A stretch of DNA of 64,000 nucleotides from Mesorhizobium sp. Lineage in GTDB: Bacteria > Pseudomonadota > Alphaproteobacteria > Rhizobiales > Rhizobiaceae. The position numbers were made by a program, and so were the translations under genes. Shown here piece by piece: positions 8,518 through 16,856 of this stretch (positions within the stretch are counted from its first letter, which is position 1; the number at the start of each line of letters is the position of its first letter). Below the pieces are notes generated by a model, which had not been told where the DNA came from, searched no databases, and saw only the letters and a list, made by a program, of their open reading frames with translations. The DNA lies in contig SAQL01000001.1 of the NCBI GenBank assembly GCA_004020645.1, positions 275,176-339,175 of the forward strand, written 5' to 3'.

Positions 8518-9120
8518 TCAGGTCTTCTTCCAACTTTGCAGAAGCGGGCCTCTGCTCCCATAGACGGGATCCTTGCGTGGACGACTTACCTTCTTGGTCG
8601 TCGCGAGCGCGCGATCATGCTCCTGGGCAGTCGTGCATTCGTCATAGGTCCCAAACGGAGGGTAGGCGCCGACAACTAGAAAATCGTCGGATGCCGAAAG
8701 GCATTGGTGCCCGGTGCCGGCCGGAAGAACCGCGACGTCGCCGGCCTTCAGGGACAGGGTTCGGCCCTTTTTGCCTCCAAACCGGACTTTGGCCGTACCG
8801 GCCGCAACCCCGAGCACCTCATGTATTCGCGAATGGTAGTGAACGTAGTCGTAGATGCCATTCCGCCAGCTGTCCCCCCATCCATTGACCTCGAAAAGCT
8901 CCTCCAAGACGGCTGCGGGATCAAATTCTTCGGGCAGTCTCACGGCGCCGCGATAGACGACAAGCGGCCAAAACGGGTGATTGGGTACGAGGCCATCATC
9001 CTTGAACCAAAACTCATTTGCTTTTCGCCGCCTTACAAGATCGGTTACTTCTTGCCTGCCCGGTGCTGCGAAACCGGTAACCTGCTCGACGGCTTTCTTG
9101 GTACTCTGCAGAATGCTCAT
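8518..9120 (-). CDS. YjlB-like cupin-domain protein
   Basis: This 200-residue cytosolic protein has a single cupin barrel in its middle and C-terminal part. The metal-binding region HYHSRIHEVLGV (about residues 93-104) and the second cupin motif around LPAGTGH are both present, so a metal site is likely. The N-terminal 70 residues, including FWFKDDGLVPNHPFWPLVVY, match the YjlB group, whose substrate is unknown. It is monocistronic, transcribed toward the hydroxylase operon, with a 150-base gap to the CPBP gene. No enzymatic role is proposed. Confidence 0.75.
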   Translation of the reverse strand: MSILQSTKKAVEQVTGFAAPGRQEVTDLVRRRKANEFWFKDDGLVPNHPFWPLVVYRGAVRLPEEFDPAAVLEELFEVNGWGDSWRNGIYDYVHYHSRIHEVLGVAAGTAKVRFGGKKGRTLSLKAGDVAVLPAGTGHQCLSASDDFLVVGAYPPFGTYDECTTAQEHDRALATTKKVSRPRKDPVYGSRGPLLQSWKKT

Positions 9121-9270
9121 GATGTAGCCTTGGATTGCTGGTTGTCGGAAAACGAGCCTTCATGCCGATTCAACCGGCTGCATGCTGGTCGGTTCCGTCC
9201 CTATCTCTGCCTTCGAGGTCACTCGATTGGATGAAGCGGCCGGCGATGCTGCTGCAGAATGCAGATGGGG

Positions 9271-10029
9271 CTACCCGCCATGCGCCCGGCCAGGGTTGCC
9301 TCTCGGTAACGATTCCGCCTGCGATTTCGGCAAGAGGAACACCGCCCATGGCACCACCGCGGTCACAACCAGCCAGACCAGTGCGAGCTGGGTAAAACTT
9401 TCGTCCGGCACTACCACAAGCTTGATCGTCCCCTGGATCACGGCATGCAGAAACGCACCCGGCCAGATCGAATTCCCCGCCCGCTCGAAGATCGCGGCCA
9501 ACGGGAAGGTCAGCGACAACGCCACCCCCAGTGACACTGCCGCGAGGATCGGCTCCATCGTCCAGAACATCGCGAGATGGACGAGAACGAACGGCACCGC
9601 CGCGATTGCAGCCGCCCTCCAGAAGGTCCGCCCCTCACGCAGGTGCCGGAAGAGGAACCCCCGAAACACTGTCTCTTCGGCGATCCCGCCCTGTGCAAAG
9701 ATGCCGAACGCGAGCCACCACCAGCCATCGCGCAGCGAGAGCGGTAGCCCCGCGATCGCGCAATAGATTGGGATCAGTGCGATCAAGACGACGCTGCCGA
9801 TCACTGTGAACCAAGTTGCTCCGCTTCGCGGCGCACCGAGGCCTAGCGCCAGCGCCGCCTCTCGCGGCACCTTCCGCGCTACTATGTACTCAACAATGAA
9901 GGCCGCAACGATCGTTAGCGCCCCGACAATGAGCCCCCATTCGCCCCGAATACTCCGGAGCGACCACGCTGACCTGTCGAGGACGAGATAGAGGGCCAGC
10001 AATCCGGCAAAGATGAGAACCAGCCTCAC
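9271..10029 (-). CDS. CPBP-family intramembrane metalloprotease (CAAX-like)
   Basis: This 252-residue multi-spanning membrane protein has about seven hydrophobic segments. The defining glutamate motif EETVFRG is at residues 118-124 (Glu118, Glu119, Arg123), with the second and third motif histidines in VHLAMFW and FLHAVIQG, so the catalytic set of the Abi/CPBP glutamic protease family is complete. The start is GTG, overlapping the TGA of the frame-repaired tetR remnant (GTGA), showing that the two were once translationally coupled. With its regulator broken, expression may now be constitutive. Family roles include prenyl-protein processing and bacteriocin self-immunity; the role here is unknown. 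Confidence 0.85.
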   Translation of the reverse strand: MRLVLIFAGLLALYLVLDRSAWSLRSIRGEWGLIVGALTIVAAFIVEYIVARKVPREAALALGLGAPRSGATWFTVIGSVVLIALIPIYCAIAGLPLSLRDGWWWLAFGIFAQGGIAEETVFRGFLFRHLREGRTFWRAAAIAAVPFVLVHLAMFWTMEPILAAVSLGVALSLTFPLAAIFERAGNSIWPGAFLHAVIQGTIKLVVVPDESFTQLALVWLVVTAVVPWAVFLLPKSQAESLPRGNPGRAHGG

Positions 10030-10557
10030 CGCTTCTCCTCCTTATAACCGCAGCCTCTGAGAAAGAGGTCGGCGGCAACTTGCACTCAGGGCGTTGCTCT
10101 CACGCCGGCTCATCGGCTCGCCAAGCAGCGCCCGGATGCGCGGCAGCGAGGCCACCATCTCTACGAACAGCATAGCCGCCAGTTTCGGCTGGGGCAGGGT
10201 AGGCAGAAGTCCCTCCTCGCGCCACGCCTCGAACGGTTCGCGGATCACCCCCGACGCGCGGTCGTGGAGCTCGATGAAAAGCCGCGAAAGTTCCGGAAAC
10301 CTGAAGGCCTCGGCAAAGATCAGCCGATTGAGGCCGGCCGTCTCACGCGCCTCGGACAGCGATGCGAGCTCCTTTGCAACCCGGCGCAGAAAGTCACGTG
10401 GCGTCTCCGGGCGCTTGCCCGCGCCGACTTGCAAATCCGTAGCGATGGCAGGGCTCGCAAACGAGGCGCGCGTGACTCGTGGGCGTTCTCGCCTCATGAT
10501 GAAAAACCAAGGCTTTATCGTCACTTCGAGACGGGTCATCTTTCGGTGCTGATGCAT
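10027..10557 (-). pseudogene. TetR-family regulator, lacking its HTH and frameshifted near the 3' end
   Basis: The minus strand encodes a recognisable TetR ligand-binding C-terminal domain (from about PETPRDFLRRVA to MVASLPRIRALLGEP), but the N-terminal helix-turn-helix that every TetR needs is absent. Near 10083-10092 the frame is also broken: shifting it restores the standard ending VQVAADLFLRGCGYKEEKR and a TGA that overlaps the protease GTG start exactly. Two independent defects make it a pseudogene. It probably once repressed the CPBP gene. The missing 5' end abuts the divergent LysR gene, suggesting a rearrangement at about 10.44-10.58 kb. Confidence 0.75.
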
Positions 10558-10580
10558 GACAAACCATTCATGGCAATCTC

Positions 10581-11534
10581 ATGAGCTTCGATGACCTCGA
10601 CCTGAATTTGCTGCGCGTATTCGACGTAATGATGCGCGAAAGAAGCGTTACGCGTACGGCATACGAATTGGGAAGGACGCAATCTGCGATCAGCCATTCC
10701 TTATCCAGGCTGCGGCACCTTTTCGGCGACAAGCTGTTCACGCGCGATGGAGGCGTTATGAGGCCGACGCCGCGGGCGGTCGAGCTTCTGCCAGACATTT
10801 CGGCCGGATTGGCAACGATTCGAGCCTCGATTGATCGTCATCAAACTTTCGATCCCGCAACCACTCGGCGGAACTTTCGCGTCGGACTCACCGACTACCA
10901 TGCGATGATAATCATACCACGTCTTCTCCGGGAGTTTTCCAGGCAGGCGCCCGGTGCCACGTTGAATATCATTCCAGCGAACGGGCTCGATATCCCGTCC
11001 TCGGTCCATCTTCGACAGATCGACTGTGCATTGACTGGAGCAGTGATCAAGGACGACCCAGGCCTGTTGAAGATCGAACTGGGCCAGGATCGTCTCTTCT
11101 GCGCAGTTTGGAGCGGCAGCCAAATCGCTAGTTCGGCGATGTCATTGGAGACATATCTGTCAGCGTCTCATTTGCAGGTTTCCGCCGATGGTGTTTCCAG
11201 CGGACTTGCGGATGCCGCGCTCAAGGAGCTTGGTTTGCGGCGGAATGTGGTCGCGACGATATCGAATTATCTGGCACTTCCGTGGATTTTGCGAGGCACC
11301 GAACTTGTTGCTCATTGTGGTGACGGAATCCTCCAAATCCTTGATGAAGCGAGTGAAGTGACGCTGCTTTCGCCGCCCCTGCCGATCCCGAATGTGAGCG
11401 CGTGGTTGCTCCTACATCCGCAGATGGCAACGGACCCAGGGACGATCTGGCTCAAAGAAGTTCTCTCAAACATCTACTCTGAGTCGCAGATTAAAAAGAG
11501 AGAAATTGTTTCTGAGAGAGAACAGAGGGAATAA
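10581..11534 (+). CDS. LysR-family transcriptional regulator
   Basis: This 317-residue protein has an N-terminal winged HTH (residues 3-63; LGRTQSAISHSLSRLRHLFGD is characteristic) and a periplasmic-binding-protein-like effector domain from about residue 90. The HTH style resembles the NodD/PcpR-like branch. It reads in the same direction as the amino-acid transporter genes that start 140 bases downstream, and an interrupted dyad at 11579-11599 in that gap is a candidate binding site. The likely role is control of the transporter and of the PLP enzyme at the operon end. The effector is unknown. Confidence 0.9.
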   Translation: MSFDDLDLNLLRVFDVMMRERSVTRTAYELGRTQSAISHSLSRLRHLFGDKLFTRDGGVMRPTPRAVELLPDISAGLATIRASIDRHQTFDPATTRRNFRVGLTDYHAMIIIPRLLREFSRQAPGATLNIIPANGLDIPSSVHLRQIDCALTGAVIKDDPGLLKIELGQDRLFCAVWSGSQIASSAMSLETYLSASHLQVSADGVSSGLADAALKELGLRRNVVATISNYLALPWILRGTELVAHCGDGILQILDEASEVTLLSPPLPIPNVSAWLLLHPQMATDPGTIWLKEVLSNIYSESQIKKREIVSEREQRE

Positions 11535-11578
11535 ACAGGAGACACACGGCTGAAACCATTACGAGCGTAACCATTTAT

Positions 11579-11599
11579 ATGAGTAGTGCTCATACTCAT
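11579..11599. promoter_or_regulatory. Candidate LysR-type operator upstream of aapJ
   Basis: ATGAGTA (11579-11585) and TACTCAT (11593-11599) are perfect inverted arms separated by 7 bases, the size and shape of a LysR T-N11-A box. It lies about 75 bases before the aapJ ATG and 45 bases after the LysR stop. The dyad is seen directly; its function is inferred. Confidence 0.5.
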
Positions 11600-11674
11600 C
11601 ATGACGAGAATGAATTTGACCAATAATGAGGCCTGCGCAACCTTGGTGCTCCACAAGAAAAAAGGGGAACCACG

Positions 11675-12688
11675 ATGCAAGCAATTCTCAAGGGACTGGT
11701 CGGAGCAGCGGTAGGGCTCGTTGTATCCAGTGCGTCCGCCGCGACGATCGAAAATGTCAGGAAGAACGGAGTTCTGACCTGCGGAACCAACTCAGCGACA
11801 GCCGGATTCAGCCTTCCGGACAATGAGGGCAAATGGACCGGGTTCGTGGTTGACTATTGTCGCGCTGTTGCAGCAGCGGTTCTGGGCGATGCGCAAAAGG
11901 TAAGGTTCATTCCGCTTACGCCGAAGGACCGCTTCACCGCGCTTCAGTCGGGCGAGATCGATATACTCGCTCATAACGCAACCTGGACGTCATCGCGCGA
12001 CACGTCTCTGGGAATACTTTTTGCGGGCACATATTTCTACGATGGCCAGGGCTTCATGGTCCGCAAAGCGGAGAACATCGGTTCGGCCAAAGATCTGGAT
12101 GGCGCGTCCATCTGCGTCACTCAGGGCACGACGACCGAGTTGAATCTCGCCGATTATTTTCGGTCGCATTCGATGACATACTCGACCGTCGGGTTTGCCG
12201 ATGAAGAAGCCGTCGTAAAGGCCTACGACGAAGGTCGCTGCGACGTCCTCTCCGCCGACACCTCCACCCTGAATGCATCGCGCCAGCGCATGGCGAAGGC
12301 CGACGACAGCGTCGTGCTTCCCGAACTTATCTCCAAGGAGCCGCTTGGGCCTGCCGTGCGGCAGGGCGATGACCATTGGCTCAATGTGGCCAAATGGACG
12401 CTCCTTGTCATGGTAGCTGCCGAAGAGTTGGGAGTAACCTCGCAGAACGTCGATGAAATGAAATCGTCGGAGAACCCGAACATTCGTCGGCTGCTCGGAG
12501 CAGAGGGCAGCCTCGGAAAGGATCTCGGGCTTGGCGATACCTGGTCCGTGGACGTTATCAAGCAGGTCGGCAACTATGGCGAAGTGTTCGATCGCAATAT
12601 CGGCAAGGCCTCGCCGCTCAAGATGGAGCGCGGCCTGAACGCTCTTTGGAGTGAGGGCGGTCTCCAGTACGCCCCGCCGATCCGCTAG
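11675..12688 (+). CDS. aapJ: General L-amino-acid ABC transporter, periplasmic binding protein (AapJ-like)
   Basis: This 337-residue exported solute-binding protein of family 3 has a signal peptide at residues 1-22 (cleavage near ASA-AT). The segments GVLTCGTNSATAGFS, GFVVDYCRAVAAAVLGD and DIDILAHNATWTSSRD are typical of AapJ/BztA. It captures amino acids for the permeases encoded downstream. The ATG follows GGGGAACC. A strong hairpin 15 bases after its stop, ahead of the permease genes, would give more binding protein than permease. The length is normal for the family. Confidence 0.88.
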   Translation: MQAILKGLVGAAVGLVVSSASAATIENVRKNGVLTCGTNSATAGFSLPDNEGKWTGFVVDYCRAVAAAVLGDAQKVRFIPLTPKDRFTALQSGEIDILAHNATWTSSRDTSLGILFAGTYFYDGQGFMVRKAENIGSAKDLDGASICVTQGTTTELNLADYFRSHSMTYSTVGFADEEAVVKAYDEGRCDVLSADTSTLNASRQRMAKADDSVVLPELISKEPLGPAVRQGDDHWLNVAKWTLLVMVAAEELGVTSQNVDEMKSSENPNIRRLLGAEGSLGKDLGLGDTWSVDVIKQVGNYGEVFDRNIGKASPLKMERGLNALWSEGGLQYAPPIR

Positions 12689-12703
12689 GCTGGGGTCGGT
12701 CAC

Positions 12704-12731
12704 AAGACGCCGGCGATTGCGCCGGCGTCTT
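12704..12731 (+). terminator. Hairpin between aapJ and the permease genes (attenuator-like)
   Basis: AAGACGCCGGCG (12704-12715) and CGCCGGCGTCTT (12720-12731) form a perfect 12-base stem with an ATTG loop, 15 bases after the aapJ stop. There is no long T run, so it may be a partial terminator or a 3' mRNA stabiliser. Confidence 0.7.
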
Positions 12732-12830
12732 AAAGCGCGTCGCGGCTGAATGGATTCGTGCGACACGCTTTAAGTTCTTGTTTATGCATGTCGTTATCGC
12801 AAAACCGCTGCGCACTTTTGCGCGACATGC
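12732..12830. repeat. RIME-like dispersed rhizobial intergenic palindromic repeat
   Basis: Two nested hairpins lie side by side. Arms AAAGCGCGTCGC (12732-12743) and GCGACACGCTTT (12760-12771) form the first, and GCATGTCG (12786-12793) with CGACATGC (12823-12830) the second. The text closely resembles the short palindromic repeats scattered between genes in rhizobial genomes; that identification is from memory of the family. No second copy was found in this window. Confidence 0.6.
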
Positions 12831-12860
12831 ATGGTTCCACACCAACACAGGAACAGGGTC

Positions 12861-14048
12861 ATGTCCGATGTGCTGCTCGCCGCGCCCTCGCGCAGGAGCC
12901 TGTCTCTGCACGACGCCAAGGTCCGGGGCATCATCTATCAGGTTTTGCTCGCGGTCAGTCTGCTGGCCTTGGCCGTGGGCATTGCCGTTCAGACTGCGTC
13001 GAACATGAGGGCACGCGGGATTCCGCTGTCTTTCGGCTTCTGGAACGAGGCCGCCGGCTTCGACATCAATCAGACGCTGATCCCCTACGACACGCTGTCC
13101 ACCTACGGCCAAGCGTTCTGGGTGGGCGTGGTCAACACCCTCTATGTGAGCTTGCTTGGAATCGTGTTGGCCACAGTCTTGGGCTTTGTCGTCGGCATTG
13201 CCCGCCTGTCACCGAACTGGATCGTTTCAAAGGTCGCGGCCTCGTATGTCGAGATCATACGCAACATCCCGTTATTGCTGCAGCTTTTGTTCTGGTACAA
13301 TGCAGTCCTGAAAACGCTGCCTGCGCCGAGGGCGTCGATCGAACTCCCCGGCGGCATCTATCTGAACAATCGCGGTCTCATCATTCCGGAAATCCAGCTC
13401 TATGCAGGAGCAGGTACCGTGGGACTTGCATTCCTGGCGGCTACCATCTTCTGCGTCGCTTTTTGGTCCTACGCCAGGCGCGCACAGAACCGCACCGGAA
13501 AGCAGCTGCCCGTGCTTTGGGTCGGCCTCGCTGCCTTGATTGGACTGCCTCTGATCGTCTTCCTCCTGGTCGGCTCGCCGGTGTCGTTCGTGACGCCAGA
13601 TTTGAAAGGGTTCAATTACCGGGGTGGACACCAGCTTTATCCGGAGTTCGCCGCTCTTCTGATCGGTCTGTCCGTCTACACCGCTTCCTTTATCGCGGAA
13701 ATTGTCCGCAGCGGGATCCAGGCTGTGCCGAAAGGCCAGACCGAAGCCGCCCATGCGCTCGGCCTTGCGCCGGGCAAAACGCTTCGCCTGGTCATCGTTC
13801 CGCAGGCACTGCGCATCATCATACCGCCGCTGACCAGCCAGTACCTGAATCTCACCAAGAATTCCTCACTCGCCGTGTTCATCGGCTACCCGGACCTAGT
13901 TCAGATTTTTGCGGGAACGGTGCTCAACCAAACCGGCGCCGCCGTCCAGGTGATGGCGATCACGCTCTCGGTCTACCTCGCGATTTCCCTCGTCACGTCG
14001 ATGGCCATGAACGCGTTCAATCAACGTTTCGCGATCGTCGAGAGGTGA
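12861..14048 (+). CDS. aapQ: General L-amino-acid ABC transporter permease (AapQ-like)
   Basis: This 395-residue inner-membrane permease of the His/Glu/Gln/Arg family has N-terminal hydrophobic segments and a long periplasmic-type insertion as in AapQ. The permease core is at the C-terminus, with the EAA loop GIQAVPKGQTEAAHALGLAPGKT that docks on the ATPase. The ATG at 12861 fits the family better than an upstream in-frame GTG at 12831, which would fall next to the repeat element. It pairs with the permease gene 3 bases downstream to form the heterodimeric channel. No ATPase gene follows. Confidence 0.87.
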   Translation: MSDVLLAAPSRRSLSLHDAKVRGIIYQVLLAVSLLALAVGIAVQTASNMRARGIPLSFGFWNEAAGFDINQTLIPYDTLSTYGQAFWVGVVNTLYVSLLGIVLATVLGFVVGIARLSPNWIVSKVAASYVEIIRNIPLLLQLLFWYNAVLKTLPAPRASIELPGGIYLNNRGLIIPEIQLYAGAGTVGLAFLAATIFCVAFWSYARRAQNRTGKQLPVLWVGLAALIGLPLIVFLLVGSPVSFVTPDLKGFNYRGGHQLYPEFAALLIGLSVYTASFIAEIVRSGIQAVPKGQTEAAHALGLAPGKTLRLVIVPQALRIIIPPLTSQYLNLTKNSSLAVFIGYPDLVQIFAGTVLNQTGAAVQVMAITLSVYLAISLVTSMAMNAFNQRFAIVER

Positions 14049-14051
14049 TGC

Positions 14052-15191
14052 ATGAGCGACCAGTCCCTGCATCCGCCGCTCGTTAACAACTCGCTTCTGC
14101 CCCCGATGGCACCGCCTTGTGGAATCCGGCCGAGCCCGGTGACCTGGATCAGAAAGAACCTATTCTCGACACCGTTCTCCGGCGTGCTCACGATCTGCTT
14201 CACGGTTCTCGCGGCATGGCTTTTGCACCAGTTCGTGAGTTTTGCAGTCTTGGACGCAGTCTGGGCCGGCGGACAGGAAGAATGCCGCGCCAACCCTGAC
14301 GGCGCTTGCTGGCCGTTCATCGTGGAGAAATTCGACTATCTCCGTTACGGGGCGTATCCCGTATCCGAGCGCTGGCGGGTGGACCTGACGCTGGCAATCG
14401 GCGCCGTGCTGATCGTCTGGTTGCTGTGGCGACGGGCGCCGCGGCGCAATGTTGCGGCGTTGCTGTTCTTTGTTGCCTACCCGGTCGTCGCCTTCGTGCT
14501 GTTGAGGGGCGTCGCGTCGCTCGATCTGCCGGTCATCGATACCGTCTTGTGGGGTGGGCTGCTCATCACGCTGCTCATGTCGATCGTGGGCATTGTCTTC
14601 TCGCTGCCGCTCGGCGTGCTTCTCGCGCTTGGCCGACGATCGGAGCTTCCCTTCGTCAAAGCAGTGTGTGTGACCTTCATCGAGGTCGTCAGGGGTGTGC
14701 CGTTCATCACGGTGCTGTTCATGGCGAATTTCATGATGCCGCTCTTCGTACCCGACTATCTGACGCCCGATCGGCTGCTACGTCCGCTGATTGCGATAGC
14801 GCTGTTCTCGTCGGCCTACATGGCCGAGGTGGTGCGCGCAGGTCTTCAGGCGATCCCCAAGGGGCAATATGAGGCGGCAAAGGCGCTCGGCGTCAGCTAT
14901 TTCACCATGATGCGTCTGATCATCCTGCCGCAGGCGCTCACGATCGTCATCCCAGGCATCGTCTCTACCTTCATCGGGCTGTTCAAGGACACCACGCTGG
15001 TCGCGATCGTCGGCATTGCGGACTTCCTGAGAGCCGTCGAAACGGCGCGAGTCGACCCGAACTGGGCTGGGCCGACGATCTCTTCGACCGGCTATCTCTT
15101 CGCCGGACTGGTTTACTGGATCTTCTGCTTCGGAATGTCCCGGTACTCGCAGTCGATGGAGCGCGCGTTGGCGCGCGGCCACAAGAGCTAG
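14052..15191 (+). CDS. aapM: General L-amino-acid ABC transporter permease (AapM-like)
   Basis: This 379-residue membrane protein is the second channel subunit of the Aap-type importer. The N-terminal segment WIRKNLFSTPFSGVLTICFT, the CRANPDGACWPFI motif and the C-terminal EAA loop (GLQAIPKGQYEAAKALGVSY) are characteristic of AapM/BztC. It starts 3 bases after the AapQ stop. In known loci aapP, the ATPase gene, comes next; here the next gene is a PLP enzyme, so the ATPase must be borrowed from another copy in the genome. Confidence 0.87.
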   Translation: MSDQSLHPPLVNNSLLPPMAPPCGIRPSPVTWIRKNLFSTPFSGVLTICFTVLAAWLLHQFVSFAVLDAVWAGGQEECRANPDGACWPFIVEKFDYLRYGAYPVSERWRVDLTLAIGAVLIVWLLWRRAPRRNVAALLFFVAYPVVAFVLLRGVASLDLPVIDTVLWGGLLITLLMSIVGIVFSLPLGVLLALGRRSELPFVKAVCVTFIEVVRGVPFITVLFMANFMMPLFVPDYLTPDRLLRPLIAIALFSSAYMAEVVRAGLQAIPKGQYEAAKALGVSYFTMMRLIILPQALTIVIPGIVSTFIGLFKDTTLVAIVGIADFLRAVETARVDPNWAGPTISSTGYLFAGLVYWIFCFGMSRYSQSMERALARGHKS

Positions 15192-15358
15192 GAAGCGGAG
15201 TATGCGACAGGCAGTTTCAGCAGCGAGGCACGTGGCGCAAATCCTCAAATAGCCCGCCAAAAGTTCGAGCAGCCGCGAGCGGCAAAAATCATACCGGAAA
15301 CCAGGCAATGACTTGTGCGGATGCATCGCAATCTACGGTTGCGGAAAGAAATGTTGGA

Positions 15359-16537
15359 ATGATCGACTTCGACAGGATCTATGACCGCCACCAGTTTGGG
15401 TCAGTCAAATGGGCCAATCAGTGGGACGAATTCTCGCCTCGGGTCGAGGGCGAAGATCTGCTTTCGCTATGGACCGCGGACATGGATTTTCGCGCCCCTG
15501 AAACCGTCATCGCGCGGCTGCGGGAAGCGGCGGACCATGGAATCTATGGCTATACACGCCGCGACCCCCGTCACTACGAGATTGTGCAATCATGGTTCGC
15601 GCGTCGGCACGGCTGGTCGCCGGCACTGGAATCGCTGCTGCCGGCGCCCGCAATCATGCCGTCGGTAGCCGCGATGCTTCGGACCTTCACCAAGCCCGGG
15701 GACGGGGTGATCGTGCAGTCTCCCATCTACTCGCCCTATTTTGGAGTAATTCAGGGGAACGGAAGGAAGCTGCTGGTCAACAGGCTAAGGTTGCAAGATA
15801 ACCAATACGAGCTCGATCTCGAGAACTTCGCGAAACTGGCAGCCGGCGCCAAGGCCTTCCTGCTCTGTAATCCGCACAATCCAGCCGGAAAGGCGTGGAC
15901 GCGCGGGGAATTGACGGCGCTGAACGATGTCTGCGAGCGCTACGGCATCCTTGTCATATCCGACGACATCCATTGCGACATCAGATTGTCGGATCGCCCG
16001 CACATCGTCTTCTCGTCCCTCTCGGAGGATGCCGCGGAAAAGTCATTCATCTGCACGGCTCCAACGAAGACCTTCAATCTGGCCGGCGTGCCCTCCGCAA
16101 CCGTGTCGGTGGCCAACAAGGAGCGGCGCGAGGCGCTTCTGGCCACCATGCAGGCATCGTTCATGGTCAACGCCAACTTCTTTGGACGGCTGGCGCTAGA
16201 GGTCGCCTACAGCACCGGCGCGCCGTGGCTGGATCAGCTGACGCGCTACATCGGCGGTAATGTCGATCTCGTCCTCAAGTTCGCCGAGGATCGCCTGGCG
16301 GGCATCACACCGATGCGGCCGGACGCCTCCTTCCTGGTGTGGCTGGATGCGCGCGGGCTCGATCGGAAGGTGGGAGGCGTTCAACGGTTTTTCGTCGACC
16401 GAGCCGGAGTCAATTTGTACGACGGGCGCGTCTATGGACCCGGCGGTGAAGGCTTCATTCGCCTTAACGTCGGTTGCCCTCGTCCGCTGTTGCGCAGGGG
16501 GCTCGAACGTATGTCCAAGGCGCTGGAATCGTTGTGA
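15359..16537 (+). CDS. PatB/MalY-type PLP-dependent C-S lyase or aminotransferase
   Basis: This 392-residue fold-type I PLP enzyme shows SVKWANQWDEF near the start and LLSLWTADMDF, the MalY/PatB signature, then NPHNPAGKAW, DDIHCDI and the Schiff-base lysine in TAPTKTFNLAG. These enzymes cleave cystathionine or other S-conjugated amino acids to pyruvate, ammonia and a thiol, or transaminate. The ATG at 15359 matches the usual N-terminus and has GGAAAG 10 bases upstream; an in-frame ATG at 15308 would add 17 residues. Being last in the aap cluster, it may process the amino acid imported. It could equally be annotated as a class I/II aminotransferase. Confidence 0.82.
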   Translation: MIDFDRIYDRHQFGSVKWANQWDEFSPRVEGEDLLSLWTADMDFRAPETVIARLREAADHGIYGYTRRDPRHYEIVQSWFARRHGWSPALESLLPAPAIMPSVAAMLRTFTKPGDGVIVQSPIYSPYFGVIQGNGRKLLVNRLRLQDNQYELDLENFAKLAAGAKAFLLCNPHNPAGKAWTRGELTALNDVCERYGILVISDDIHCDIRLSDRPHIVFSSLSEDAAEKSFICTAPTKTFNLAGVPSATVSVANKERREALLATMQASFMVNANFFGRLALEVAYSTGAPWLDQLTRYIGGNVDLVLKFAEDRLAGITPMRPDASFLVWLDARGLDRKVGGVQRFFVDRAGVNLYDGRVYGPGGEGFIRLNVGCPRPLLRRGLERMSKALESL

Positions 16538-16856
16538 GAGCCTTGACCTGACCGGAGCGGCCCTGCGGCATCGGCGAAGCATCGTTCACGCCGTGAGCCT
16601 GGTTGACCACAGCTTCTGTGTCGTGACGACATTGCCGCGGTCGGCCTTGCGGAGACGCTGGTGCGTTGTGGTCTGGCGCCCTCGAAGCGAGGCGTCTGGG
16701 CTGCCCCGACGCGTCCAGGCCGGTTGGATAGCTTTCGCTGTCGGCAAAGATGGCGAGCGCGTAGGGTTCGGCCCGTTGGCGACAAGGTTCGTTCAGATCG
16801 CGTTGCGCAACGCGGAACCCGCACCTCTGCTGCTTGAGGGCGGAGTGTGCTTGCAT
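16538..16856. other. Intergenic stretch with nothing recognised
   Basis: About 320 bases between the convergent PLP-enzyme and GNAT genes. A minus-strand open frame covers it, but its protein (rich in Arg, Pro and Ala) matches no family I know and looks like chance coding in GC-rich DNA. No clear terminator was seen. Confidence 0.5.

Noticed and set aside
16464..16856. Minus-strand open frame of 130 codons
   Set aside because: Overlaps the end of the PLP-enzyme gene, low-complexity Arg/Pro/Ala composition, no family character.
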